DNA from: Cryptomeria japonica
Lineage: Eukaryota > Streptophyta > Pinopsida > Cupressales > Cupressaceae
Reading direction: 5' to 3'
DNA: 64,000 nt
Assembly: GCF_030272615.1 (NCBI RefSeq)
Contig: NC_081410.1
Coordinates: 143,253,349-143,317,348 of the forward strand
Shown here: in pieces, positions 1-10,286 of the stretch
Layout of the letters: every line of letters starts with the position of its first letter
Numbering within the stretch: the stretch's first letter is position 1
Notes under the pieces: generated by a model
What the model saw: the letters and a program-made list of their open reading frames with translations, nothing else
Told to the model about the DNA's origin: nothing
Database searches by the model: none
Position numbers and translations under genes: made by a program

Positions 1-1338
1 GTAACTGCGACTCATTCTTTGTTGGTAAGCCTTGAGATGATTAAAAGCAGTGTGTCGTCGTTCCTCCAGCAGTTCTAGTTCTTGTAAGCGAGAGATCCTG
101 TAGTCTTCATCGTTGATTATGTTTCTCAAGGAGACCCGTAAAGAAGGTAACTCGACCTCAATAGGCAAGATGGCTTCAGAGCCGTAGACAAGTGAGTAAG
201 GTGTAGCTCCTGTAGGTGTGCGGACACTGGTACGATAAGCCCAAAGTGCGGGATTGAGTTGGACATGCCAGTTACGGCCAGCGTCGTCGACTGTCTTTTT
301 AAGGATTTTGAGAATTGTTTTATTAGACGCCTCAGCTTGGCCATTACCTTGAGGGTAATATGGTGTGGAGAAACGATGGGAGATATGGAAGCGCTCACAG
401 AGTTCCCGAACATCCTGGTTTTTGAAAGGACGCCCGTTATCCGTAATAATGGAAGTAGGAATCCCGTATCGGCAAATGATATAGTTCAGGATGAAGGTAG
501 CGATTTGTTTCCCAGTAACTTGTGTGAGGGGCACGGCTTCAATCCACTTTGTGAAATACTCTGTGCCTGTGATAATGAATTTATGTCCATTGGAAGAAGG
601 AGGGTGAATCTTGCCTATGAGATCGAGTCTCCATTGACAAAAGAGCCAAGGAGATGCAAGTGGTTGTAGTTCCTGTGCTGGTGCATGTATGAGGTCTCCA
701 TGAATTTGACACTGCTTACACTTCTTGACAAACTGATATGCATCTTTTTCCATAGTAGGCCAGTAGTATCCAGTCCTGATGAGTTTCTTGGCCAAGGTAG
801 GACCACTAGTATGCGGACCACATATCCCTTCGTGCACTTCTCGTAACGCAATCTGAGCTTCGTCACTCTCTAAACATCTAAGAAGGGTGCCATCTAGACC
901 TCGTCGGTATAGGATATCAGCTAGGATAATGTATCGAGAGGATTGGCGAATGAAAGTATGGCGTTGGTTGTTTGATAGATCGGGAGGTAAGATATTGTCG
1001 CGAAGGTATGTAAACATGGAGCCATATAACTGGGATTCAGGACCAACAACACATATAATTTCCGTAGGAGTGATCTCATATGACGGAATCAGCAAGTTGT
1101 CTACCAGGAACTCATAGCAAGTCTCATTTTGCGGTAGATCAATGAGCGAAGCAATTGTAGCCATGGCATCTGCAGCACGATTCTGTTCTCTTGGTATCTG
1201 CTCAAACTCTATCTTTGTGAAGTGCTATTTTAAATCATCTACCAGTTGTTTGTAAGGCATTAGTTTTTCATCTTTTGTTTGATAATCATCAGTTGCTTGC
1301 CGGATGACCAGTTGAGAATCTCCAAAAACACGAAGCTC
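1..1338 (-). pseudogene. gypsy pol: end of RNase H plus integrase
   Basis: This continues the same reading frame as the pol segment to its right, after a TAA at 1339-1341. The first part finishes RNase H (FGDSQLV motif). A TAG at 1225-1227 interrupts the tether. Integrase follows: an HHCC zinc-binding region (REVHEG, then CKQCQIHGD near 700-830), then the catalytic core with an Asp in RLDLIGKI, an Asp in ITDNGRPF and a Glu after PQGNGQAEASNK. Checking every codon, I found no other stop down to position 1, where the frame is still open and the element leaves the window. Integrase joins the cDNA to host DNA in the nucleus. The two stops make this copy defective unless they are read through. Confidence 0.9.
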
Positions 1339-4300
1339 TTAGATCTTCCACTGAACTGCAATTCTTAGCCCAGTTGTTAATGCCTCATATTCCGCTATAT
1401 TGTTGGTGCAAGGAAATGATAAGCGGTATGACTTTGGTATAGAATCGCCTTGGGGAGTTATAAAGAGTATACCCACTCCTGCCCCATGCTGTGTGTATGA
1501 GTCATCAAAGTATAGTTTCCATGGCTTCGCAGGTGATATTGTTAGAATGGACTCATCTGGAAATTCTGACTGTAGAGGAACATCATCTATCATGGGAGCA
1601 TCTGCCAATTGATCTGCAATTGCTTGTCCTTTTATAGCTTTTCTGTCCACGTATTCAATGTCGAATTCACTCAAAATCATTACCCACTTGGCCAACCGCC
1701 CAGTAAGTGTAGCTTTGTTGAGAAGATATTTTAGTGGATCGATTCTAGCAATCAACTTAGTCTTGTGAGTGAGCATATAATGTCGTAATTTTTGTGAAGC
1801 AAATACCATAGCGAGACATGCACGCTCAATTGGGGTATAGTTTAGTTCATATCCCACCAATGTGCGACTGATATAGTAGACTGCTTTTTCCTTGCCGTCA
1901 GGTATTTGCTGTGCTAGGAGTGCCCCCAGTGCTGTCGGAGTAGCTGATATGTAAAGTAGCAATGGTTGATCTGGAATTGGTGGCATCAAAACTGGCGGGT
2001 TCAAAAGATAGTCTTTAAGTGCCTGAAAAGCCTGTTGACAGTTCTCATCCCATTTGAACTTGATATTTTTGTGTAGTAGGTGCTGGAAAGGGTTACACTT
2101 ATCTGCAAGTTGTGCTATGAATCTTCGTATGGACTGGAGTCTCCCTTGTAAGGATCGAAGTTGACTGATATTCTTGGGTGGCGGCATGTCCAAGATAGCC
2201 TTGACCTTTGCTAGGTCAGCTTCTATTCCTCTTTTAGACACAATGAATCCTAGGAGCTTCCCGGAGGTTACTCCAAAGACACATTTCTTCGGGTTTAGTC
2301 TTACCTTGTATTTTTCTAGCCGATCAAAGACAACTGAAAGTATGTCCAAGTGTGTATCTCTGTCTATTGGTTTTCCCAAAAGATCGTCAACATAATCTTC
2401 CACGGTTATGTGCATGAGATCATGAAAGATGGTAGTCATCGCTCGTTGATACGTGGCACCTGCATTTTTCAGCCCAAAGGGCATGACATTCCAACAAAAG
2501 GTTCCCCATGGACAAGTAAATGATGTTTTATGTTGATCTTCGGGTGCTATCCTGATTTGATTATATCCAGAAAATCCGTCCATTAAAGATAACATCTCAT
2601 GGCCTGCTGTGAGATCAACGATCAAGTCAATGTTTGGTAATGGGAAATCGTCCTTTGGACAAGCCTTGTTGATATCTCTGAAGTCTGTACATATTCGGAT
2701 GATGCGATCTGGTTTGCTAACAGGTACTAAGTTGGAAGTCCATTCAGGATAATCAATTGGGCGTATGAATCCGACATCCAGTAATTTCTCCAGCTCTGCC
2801 TTGACTAATAATGCCACTTGTGGGTGCATTTTCCTCAATTTCTGTTTTACTGGTTTTGCCCCCGGTTTGACTATTAAATGATGCATTACTAAATCCGGGT
2901 CTAGCCCAGGCATATCAGCGTAAGACCATGTGAAGTTAACTTGTCGTTCCTTAAAAAAGCTTATGAATCTTTCTCTCTCGGCCTCTGTCAATGATTGAGC
3001 CAAAAATATGTTGTGTGGAACCTCTGCTGTACCAATGTTTGTCTTTATAGTCTCCTCTACCAACATGGACGATTTTTCCTCGTATGATGCTGGGAGAATG
3101 TCGAGCCTTCCATCTTCGGGCGCCTCAGAGAGGTTTTCACCCTCAGATACGTCCTTTCTTTTTACTTTTTTAGAGTCAGATAGCGCCACAGTGTGGTTTT
3201 CACCATAAGACCCTTGTTTTGTTTTTATTTTCACATTTTTGCGACTAGAAGGCCCGACACCCTCACCAAAGTATGCCATGTTATTAAGCTCTATGGCGTA
3301 TCCTGCTTTGTGGTCTCCAGGAGGAAGATCATCGCGAATGCCAAGATAATCGACAATAGCTTCGTCATTTTGAAATGTATCAAACTGTGCTGGTCCCTCA
3401 TGATCCCAGTCAATGAGTTGGGGGTGGACAAGGGGAAGGTCTTTAGTGTTTTCAGAGTTCGCAAGGCTAATAGTGAAGATGTGGTTATATTCAGGTATGT
3501 CAAGATAGTCATCGAGGTCATCAATGGCACTCTCCTCATCAGTTTCGATCGTGAGTGAGTCTAAATTATCATCACTAGTAGCACCCTCAGGGACAGGTGT
3601 CCTCATCCTATGTGATCTTGACCTAGGGCCTTGAAGCGAAGCTTGTGCGGGATCCTTATGGGTTGGTTCTTGACCAATTCTGAATTTTTTGTAAAATTCC
3701 TCCTCCTCTGTAGGTTCATCTGGTTCTCTAAATGTCTCTTTGAGCTCATAGTCACTGGAGGATTTGTCTGAACCCCATTCCCACTCGTTGGAGTCTGTGG
3801 AATAGTCATCCTCTTGTGGAACTTCGGCCACTTTGATTCGCCATACCTCTTTTGTTCCTTTATTGTGTAGTCTGGGATTTAGAAAACCAAGCCCTTTTGA
3901 GCGTTCCCTTCTTGTAGTTAGCTCAGGTTGTAAGGGCTCCATGACACCTTCTTTGCGTAGTCCGAGAGGGCTTTTTCCATCGTACCCGAATCTTTGTAGA
4001 ATTTTGAAGCCTTTGCCATAGTTCTCACAGGGTATTATAATCTGGTCATGTGTTTCCTCTTCAATGTCCTTATATAGCATTTTATATAAATTTTCTTCTT
4101 CCAGTTCACCCCATTTTTGAAAGATGGTAGGATCCCATTTGAGTATCATGATGGAGATTTGCTTGTTAGGATGTGGTCTCCCATATTCCTTTGGGGAGCT
4201 CATGACTTGTCGTAAGAACATTGTTTGATTCAGAGTGTATTCTCCCATGCCTTTGTCTTGAAATTTGGCTCTAAGTTCACCTTGCTTGGATGTCGAAGGT

Positions 4301-4740
4301 TTTAATGACTCAGGATCAATATATGCTGAAGAAGGAGTAGCCTCACGATTGCTGGGAATGATAGTCTCAGTATGTGATCTCAAGTTATTGCAATATATGA
4401 ATGGATTTGGATCGCCATTGACCGTTACCTCGACTCCATTATGAGGAAACTTAATGCACTGATGGTATGTTGATGGGACTGCCCTCATTTCATGAATCCA
4501 TGGACGTCCTAGCAATATGTCATACGTGAGATCTAGATCCAGGACTTGACAAACCACGTCCTTTGTGACTGGCCCTATTCTTAGTGGTAAGATGACCGTG
4601 CCCTTGGACGAACGCTCTTCATCATCATAAGCCTTAATAGTGATTTCGTTTGTAGAATTCACAGCTTTGTCAGAATATCCCAATTGTCTGATGGTGCTCA
4701 ATGTACAAATATTAAGACCTGCTCCTCCATCTATCAGGAC
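1339..4740 (-). pseudogene. gypsy pol: protease, G-patch, reverse transcriptase, RNase H
   Basis: The frame opens directly after the gag stop (TGA at 4741-4743) and is in frame with gag. It begins with the aspartic protease active site VLIDGGAGLNIC; the first methionine, at 4701, lies inside the protease, so a true start there is unlikely. A G-patch follows (about 3880-4020), then an acidic linker rich in Asp, Glu and Ser (about 3540-3840). Reverse transcriptase has the LVPVSKPD and MPFGLKNAGATYQRAM blocks and the catalytic YVDD near 2385-2396. The gypsy RNase H starts with LLLYISATPTALGALLAQ, and a second RNase H-like fold begins at PWKLYFDDS, which is unusual outside Tat-type elements. The frame ends at TAA 1339-1341 within this second fold. 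Expression would need readthrough of the upstream TGA. Confidence 0.92.
3880..4020 (-). other. G-patch domain inside gypsy pol
   Basis: The peptide runs GKGFKILQRFGYDGKSPLGL, then a KEGVMEPLQP block and KGLGF. It has the G-patch spacing: aromatic and hydrophobic start, Gly-Tyr, a Gly-rich turn, GL-(K/R)-x-x-G, EP, and the closing GLGF. It lies about 150 residues after the protease and before RT. G-patch domains bind nucleic acid or activate RNA helicases, and one is known at the end of betaretroviral proteases. A role in RNA packaging or reverse transcription here is inference. Confidence 0.8.
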
Positions 4741-6438
4741 TCATTTTATTCGGTGTTTATGTATGAAGGCTTCGATATGTAGAGGTGCATTATGTGGCTG
4801 ACTTATGGAGGCGTCATCGGCTTCTGTGAATGTGAGGGAGTGTGGAACGGATAGGTATCCCACCATGGCTTGAAACTGGTCCACGTTCAGATCAGTAGGG
4901 ACAGCAGTATCTCTCAAGATTTTATCAAGGATGGCTTTATGTGCAGGGGATATACGCAAGAGCTCGAGAATAGATATGAGCGCAGGTGTCTTCCCTAGTT
5001 GTTCTACAAGGTCGTACTCAGGCTTGGTTGATGAAGGATTGGTATTCTTAGCGGAGGTACCTGGCAATGTAATCTTACCTCGACGGGTTGTAACATGACA
5101 TTCAGAGGTAGACTCAGACGAAGATCCCACACCTTTTAGGACAATTTTAGGTCTCTGAGAAGGATTCTCAAGATTTTTGTTTTTGATAGTAATGGTAGAG
5201 ATATGATTGTCCATTGAGATGTGATTGATAGTAGAATCATAATTGTAAGGTGCTCTAGTGTAATTGGCTTGATCATCTGTGACTTTGCCTTTTCCTTTGT
5301 CATGTTTTGGGAATGGTTCCTTAAACACCTCATGCTCTTGGTTAGATGAATGTCCCTCAATCTCAATATCACCTCTGTCAATGAGATCTTGTACAATGTT
5401 TTTCAATCGATGGCAATTACTTGTCTTGTGACCCTTGCTCTTATGAAATTCGCAAAACTCATCATCATTCCACCAATTTGGTTTGACCTTTGGTTCATAT
5501 GGAGGGAAGTCTGGGACCGTGATCACTTTGTTTGCTACAAGCTTTTTGAATACTGATTCAAGTGGTTCTCCCAATGGAGTGTACTTCCTTCGTGGTTTTG
5601 AAGTTGTTTGATTGTTCACTTGATTGTTGGTAGAACTTGATCCAGAAAAGACGAACTTTGGTCTCACTGTATTGGCATCAACAACACCATCATTAACCGT
5701 GTTCTTGTTCTTGTTCCAAAATTTTGGTTTGTCCTTTCCTTTGAAGTCTTCTTTGTTTTCTTTGAATAGCTTGATAACTCCTTGTTCAATTAAGACCTTT
5801 TCTGTTGCTAAGCCCTTTTCAATGACATCCTTGAATGTAGACAAACAAGCTTTCCTGAGATCATAGCCAATAGCTTTATTAACGTTTTGTGTAAACATAT
5901 CCACCATTTGTTTCTGCGGGATTTCACAAGAGCATCTGCTAGCTAGGTTTCTCCATCTCTGTAAAAATGTTGCGAAAGATTCTCCTTCCTTTTGTTTCGT
6001 ATTGCACAAGGTAGTAACTGAGACATCTGTTTCAATGTTGTAAGAGAAATGTTGAATGAATGCCTCTGCCAAGTCGCCCCATGACTTAATACCGGGAGGT
6101 AATTGAGAAAACCATTCCATAGCTTGATCTCCTAAGCTCTGTGGGAACAACCTCATTAAGTATGTTTCTTCTGCCGCCACCTTAATGCAAGCTGTGAAGA
6201 ATTGTCTTATGTGTGCCTTGGGGTCTCCTCTCCCTCTATATTTGTCGAATTTTGGTGTCACAAAATGTGGAGGAAATGGAGGCATTGGAATGCTCTTATC
6301 GAAGGGATAAGGGCATATATCTCTCATAGTGTATGTAGGTTTTGATGTACTCATGTCCTCCACTTTCTTTTGTAGATCTCTAATTTGTTGCTCCAAATTA
6401 TTCTTGGGAGGAGATGGATTTCTTGTAGCATACCCCAT
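4741..6438 (-). CDS. gypsy gag, capsid and zinc-knuckle-like part
   Basis: A 565-residue frame. A short coiled-coil (LEQQIRDLQKKVEDM) comes first, then a retrotransposon gag capsid core of the PF03732 type: FDKYRGRGDPKAHIRQF, then MEWFSQLPPGIKSWGDLAEAF, then EGESFATFLQRWRNLAS. A Cys/His cluster (CEFHKSKGHKTSNCHRLKN near 5400-5460) stands where a zinc knuckle would be. The C-terminal part is low complexity. The frame ends at TGA 4741-4743, immediately before the protease and in the same frame, so gag and pol are separated by a single stop. Gag forms the cytoplasmic particle. The ATG at 6438 may be internal, since gag seems to begin at 7280 in another frame. Confidence 0.88.
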   Translation of the reverse strand: MGYATRNPSPPKNNLEQQIRDLQKKVEDMSTSKPTYTMRDICPYPFDKSIPMPPFPPHFVTPKFDKYRGRGDPKAHIRQFFTACIKVAAEETYLMRLFPQSLGDQAMEWFSQLPPGIKSWGDLAEAFIQHFSYNIETDVSVTTLCNTKQKEGESFATFLQRWRNLASRCSCEIPQKQMVDMFTQNVNKAIGYDLRKACLSTFKDVIEKGLATEKVLIEQGVIKLFKENKEDFKGKDKPKFWNKNKNTVNDGVVDANTVRPKFVFSGSSSTNNQVNNQTTSKPRRKYTPLGEPLESVFKKLVANKVITVPDFPPYEPKVKPNWWNDDEFCEFHKSKGHKTSNCHRLKNIVQDLIDRGDIEIEGHSSNQEHEVFKEPFPKHDKGKGKVTDDQANYTRAPYNYDSTINHISMDNHISTITIKNKNLENPSQRPKIVLKGVGSSSESTSECHVTTRRGKITLPGTSAKNTNPSSTKPEYDLVEQLGKTPALISILELLRISPAHKAILDKILRDTAVPTDLNVDQFQAMVGYLSVPHSLTFTEADDASISQPHNAPLHIEAFIHKHRIK

Positions 6439-7280
6439 GTTTGAAACACCATTTGAGGAGGGACTTGTTGCATATATGGATGATACTGATCGTAGACATG
6501 TCCATATGGAGGTCTATATTGTTGCGACATATATGGAGCACTTGGCATAACTTCTTGTTGAGGGACCCCATATCTGTTTTGTGCATATAAACCATATTCA
6601 ATAGGCCTTTCATTTTCCATTGTGTTGCCCCCAATTTTGACATGAGGTCTCCTTGTGTCAAAATTTTGAGGATGTCCTTGAGTATCCACTTGTCTTGATG
6701 TATCCATATCTTGAGCATGTGTTTGAGCATAAGGCCTCCATGATGGTCTTTGAGTGTAAGTATCATATGTTTGAGCTTGTGTATGTGGGATTGCTGGTTT
6801 CTGAAGCAAAGCTGATGGTGACTCCGGCATCATATTATTTTGTCCTCTATTTCCTCCACTATTTGGTCTCCTTTGATCCATGTTAGGTTGAGTTTGTTGT
6901 GAGGGTCGACTTTCCATAAGTTGAGATAAGTCAAAATCATGCGGTATTTTGGCTCCACTTTGTGCCATCATGTTTAAAAAGTATTGACGATCTCTCCTCA
7001 TTATCTCTTCAACCAATCTATTGAATTGAGGATCCATTATGGATTCTTGTATGTCTGCTGATAGTATTGAAGAATTGTCCACGGTGTCATTGTGTGTAGC
7101 ATTGTTTATAGTGTTTGCGCTTTCCACCTCTGGATTGTGTCTATAAACATTCATGTCTGGCAATGTAGTGTGCTCAGGATTGTAGAATAGATCATTGTCA
7201 TACCCATAAGAACTCATGTTTACAGATTCTTGAGCTTCTTTAGCTATTCTCCTAGATTTTTGAAGGCGGGTTTCAACCAT
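6351..7280 (-). CDS. gypsy gag, N-terminal part (frame-shifted from the rest)
   Basis: A 309-residue frame starting MVETRLQKSRR, a typical gypsy gag start (M-V-x-T-R). It is rich in Gln, Pro, Asn and Tyr, and the later part repeats short motifs of the type TQ-x-x-YDT and DTRR. It overlaps the capsid frame by 88 bases (6351-6438) in a different frame. Reading the capsid frame upstream gives sensible gag sequence (SSNGVSNMGYATRN), so a single indel near 6440-6480 probably split one original gag. Programmed frameshifting is the alternative. No known enzymatic domain. Confidence 0.75.
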   Translation of the reverse strand: MVETRLQKSRRIAKEAQESVNMSSYGYDNDLFYNPEHTTLPDMNVYRHNPEVESANTINNATHNDTVDNSSILSADIQESIMDPQFNRLVEEIMRRDRQYFLNMMAQSGAKIPHDFDLSQLMESRPSQQTQPNMDQRRPNSGGNRGQNNMMPESPSALLQKPAIPHTQAQTYDTYTQRPSWRPYAQTHAQDMDTSRQVDTQGHPQNFDTRRPHVKIGGNTMENERPIEYGLYAQNRYGVPQQEVMPSAPYMSQQYRPPYGHVYDQYHPYMQQVPPQMVFQTWGMLQEIHLLPRIIWSNKLEIYKRKWRT

Positions 7281-7769
7281 GAACTAGGTGTTTAACAATA
7301 TGTGAGAGACTAGACGAAAATGACAAGAGTATGGAAGACCAAGAGTTGTATGGATTGTAAATGAATCTTGAGGTGTACTTGCAATGTCCAAAGTGTAAGA
7401 CCAAGTATGTAAGTAGTAGAGTAGGTGTGACTTCCAAAGAGAGGATAGTTTCTCTTGATGAGGTAAGCTGACCTTGACTCTAAGTAAGACCAAATGAGAC
7501 CCAAAGGTAAGAAACCTTGATGAGGGACCACTTAGAAAAGTGTAGTAGTATGTAGTGTGTTGACAAAGTATGATGAGGACAAGCAAGTGACCTTTTTGAC
7601 TCAAGTTTAGACAATTGTGAATGTAAAATGAGGTATGAAGCAATGATGGACTATATGAAACCTTAGAACAGGTTGAATGCTAGATGAAACCTGAAGAGAC
7701 AACCTAGGAAGCTCAAGTATGCCGAAACTGATTTTCTTTGTTTGGTTGACTGTTAAAGTTTTTAAATCC

Positions 7770-7925
7770 TGACACAGACGCCTCTGTATACTTCACAAAC
7801 GCAGTTCCAAGACACAGACGCTTCTCTGTTTGACGCAGACGCTGACAAAAACACAGACGCTATTCTGTACTTCACAGACGCGCTTATCCGACACAGACAC
7901 GGTTTGAACAGACACAGACGCATTT
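7770..7925. repeat. CACAGACGC motif array, gag-proximal
   Basis: About eight copies of the 9-mer or close variants (CACAGACGC, CACAAACGC, GCAGACGC, CACAGACAC), spaced about 16-28 bases apart by unrelated AT-rich spacers. Only the core is conserved, unlike an ordinary tandem repeat. Confidence 0.8.
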
Positions 7926-8169
7926 CTGTAACCTTAGTGCAATTTTTCCTATCTGTGAAGTTGTTTTGTTGTGACCAAATCTGATTGTTCGACTGTTTTT
8001 CGTGACAAGAGGACACAATGTTGATGACTCAATGTTTGCAGACTGTTTAGACTCCAAAAGTGTGTTGTTTGATGTAAAAAGTTTTTGCATACACTTGAAG
8101 ACACAAAAGACACAATGTTTTGCTGTTTTGTTTTGAATGTTTGAGTGTTTAGCATAAGACAAGCACAAA

Positions 8170-8740
8170 TCTTAGGGCTGGCCAAGACAATAGTTGTTGA
8201 TCCCACATAGGGTTTTACCCCCGAGGCTACGCTATTCAGAGCGGATACTTAGATGCTTGACCTCACTGGCTCCACCCTCGGCACTCACTTCTCGGGTCAG
8301 CCAAGCATCAGTCCCCATGAAAACTCCCCATGGCAAACTTTGTATCTCTACTAAGAACCGTATGTGTGTGGGCCACTACCAGAGGTCCGACCTCCTGCCT
8401 CAACAACTAGAAGGATTTGGGCATTTAAAACAAAGAGGTGCTAGTAAGGGCATCCGCTCGTGTGGCCATACATGCGGCACTTTCAGCTCTGTAAATACAG
8501 AAGGCTCCCAGCCGGTAGGGGTTACGCCCTACAAATGATCAAATAAATTTGATCAAACGGGTTTATGGGGAGACATAGTGTCGGTATGAACTAATCAGCA
8601 CACGTTATTCATAGTTTTCACCATGAATACATTTGATTATAGTGGTTTGGATGAGGTGGGTTTTCCTCGCTACCACTTGGGTCGTTCTCTTCTCACTAGT
8701 AGTCCTAATGACCACACGGGAAGACAGACCCTCTAAAAAT
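8170..8740 (-). other. conserved leader block shared with the 51.4 kb fragment
   Basis: The stretch around AAAACTCCCCATGGC, AGATGCTTGACC and GAGGTCCGACCTCCTG reappears in reverse complement at 51760-51990, and the GGGTCGTTC part near 8680 matches 51460-51480. Both copies lie in the leader of gypsy-type sequence in the sense direction of that element. It is clearly more conserved than its surroundings. The palindromic AGGTCCGACCT is striking. Confidence 0.8.
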
Positions 8741-9127
8741 TAAACAAAAAGAGCCTATTGCTCAAGACACAAAAGACAATGATTCAATTTTAGTGCACCA
8801 ATTGAAGTGTTTGCTAAGCTATGAAAACAAGGCACACAACAAAATTACAAAACCCTAGCTAAGGTCCTGCAACAAAATTGTTAGTAGTTTGGGTTGTTTC
8901 AAATGATAACCCCTTCCTGCAAGCACACAAGTTAGGTAAATTTTAGAAAACCCAAAAAGACTTTGTGAAAAGGGGCCTTCAACAAAAACATTTTTGCCTC
9001 CAAAGCAAGCTGCACAAAACCAGGTTAGCTAGATCTGCAATAGTTAGCCGAAGATAAACCAGATCTGAAACCTTAAGTACAAAATCCGAAAACCCGAATC
9101 AAAGAAAATTGAAAAATTTACAAAACA

Positions 9128-9390
9128 GAATGCACAGACGCCTCTATACCAGACACAGACGCGTCTGTACGACACAGACGCGGTTCTGTAGTTCACAGAC
9201 GCGATCAGAGGTCACAGACGCGACTTTCGAATGCAGACGCGATAATATCAGGCACAGATGCGGTTCGGAATCACAGACGTGCCTTTCAGAAACCTGCAAA
9301 AATAAAGATTGACAGAAACACAGACGCGATTCCCGATATCGCAGACGCTTCTGAAACATAAAAACGCGATCCGAACACTTGCAGACGCGG
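9128..9390. repeat. CACAGACGC motif array, PBS-proximal
   Basis: About eleven copies of CACAGACGC(G) or one-base variants at roughly 20-28 base intervals, separated by non-repeated spacers. It lies about 100 bases inside the primer-binding site. Most copies contain CG dinucleotides that have not decayed to TG or CA, unusual in old plant repeats. Confidence 0.85.
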
Positions 9391-9480
9391 AAAAACCTAA
9401 AATGTTGTCTAAAACTGTCCGATCTGCAACTTCAAAAATGCAAAATCTGCAACAAAAATGTTAAATGCAAAGGGACAAGT

Positions 9481-9498
9481 GTCCCACCGGGCGTGCCA
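9481..9498 (-). promoter_or_regulatory. primer-binding site of the gypsy element
   Basis: On the minus strand the sequence TGGCACGCCCGGTGGGAC starts three bases after the LTR end. It begins TGG, complementary to the CCA end of a tRNA. I do not name the tRNA. Confidence 0.75.
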
Positions 9499-9501
9499 AA
9501 A

Positions 9502-10286
9502 TGTTTATGGTGAAAATGGATAACAATAACAACAATATTGAAAGGCTAAAATGAATCCAACCACTAAACCCTAGCCTAACAATGAACAAAGATCCACCAT
9601 AACATATGAAGATTACCTAAGACAATGCAAATAACTCAAATTCACAAAGATTATACCATCACATGTCCAATAGGGTTTTGATCTCCATTCTTCCTATCTC
9701 CATTGATCTTGCTTGATATATTTGCTCTCAGATTTTTATATGCACAAGAGCTCAATAAAGAACGGAATGTGGTTGCAAGTAGGATCTTAGTGTAGCCAAG
9801 TACTCCAAAATCAGTCATTAGGATGTGTCATTAGGGTTTGACAATGAAGAAAGCATCTCCTTAAATAGAAGACAAAATAGGAAATGGAGGGTTAAGATTG
9901 AGAGGTGTAAAAAGAGAGGTCGGCTAGGATTAGAGGGTAGGTAAAAGAAATAGCAAAATAATGAAAGAGGTAGGTAGTGTATGAATTAAGAGATGAATGA
10001 CATGTGTCATGTGTAGAAAAAGATAATGAATTAATTAAATAAATAAAGATTTATTTAATTAATAGAAGAAATAGGACAATTAAATAAATAAAATATTTAT
10101 TTAATTTAGGAAAGGGATAATTTAAATAAATAAATGTATTTATTTAAATGAGAAATAAGGCTAGAAGAGGATAAATGAATTAATTAAATAAATAAAAATT
10201 TATTTAATTAATAGAAGAATTAGGCTTAGATAATTAAATAAATAAAATATTTATGTAATTAGACATGACAATTTTGAGTGTCTACA
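9502..10286 (-). repeat. 5' LTR of the gypsy element, 785 bp
   Basis: The minus-strand copy starts TGTAGACACTC and ends ATAAACA, giving the TG...CA ends expected of an LTR, directly followed by the primer-binding site. The U3-side part is a run of AT-rich palindromes. The partner LTR is outside the window, so the ends rest on the motifs alone. Confidence 0.8.
10025..10260. repeat. AT-rich palindromes in the gypsy LTR
   Basis: At least five imperfect palindromes built on TTAATTAAATAAATA and its complement, each 25-35 bases, spaced 45-60 bases. Each could fold into a hairpin. Similar TTAATTAAAT palindromes lie in the LTRs at 39.36-39.61 and 60.46-60.55 kb. Confidence 0.75.

Larger units (their letters stand above)
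7281..9480 (-). other. gypsy 5' leader between PBS and gag
   Basis: About 2.2 kb with no convincing coding frame on either strand. It holds two arrays of a CACAGACGC-type motif (7770-7925 and 9128-9390) and a GC-richer block (8170-8740) that recurs in inverted orientation at 51.4-52.0 kb. A long untranslated leader before gag is common in large plant gypsy elements and probably contains dimerisation or packaging signals, but nothing here proves that. Confidence 0.7.
1..10286 (-). mobile_element. Ty3/gypsy LTR retrotransposon, 5' part, left end outside window
   Basis: Read on the minus strand the order is 5' LTR (9502-10286), primer-binding site, a 2.2 kb leader, gag, protease, G-patch, reverse transcriptase, RNase H and integrase. 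The RT-RNase H-integrase order is diagnostic of Ty3/gypsy. The element leaves the window within the region after the integrase core, so the 3' LTR and target duplication cannot be seen. Coding damage is light: one gag frame change and three in-frame stops, which suggests a fairly young but inactive copy. The LTR begins with TGTAGACAC on the minus strand and ends in CA. Confidence 0.93.

Noticed and set aside
259-669. A 136-codon plus frame over the integrase
   Set aside because: Shadow of the minus-strand integrase, whose HHCC and catalytic residues are clear.
8194-8538. A 114-codon plus frame in the gypsy leader
   Set aside because: It lies in a block conserved as DNA with the 51.4 kb fragment and resembles no protein; conservation is better explained by RNA or DNA function.
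7770-9390. The CACAGACGC arrays as a CRISPR array
   Set aside because: The repeat is only 9 bases, spacers vary in length, and the setting is a plant retroelement.
9481-9498. A tRNA gene fragment ending in CCA
   Set aside because: It sits three bases from an LTR end on the correct strand, so it is a primer-binding site; no cloverleaf surrounds it.
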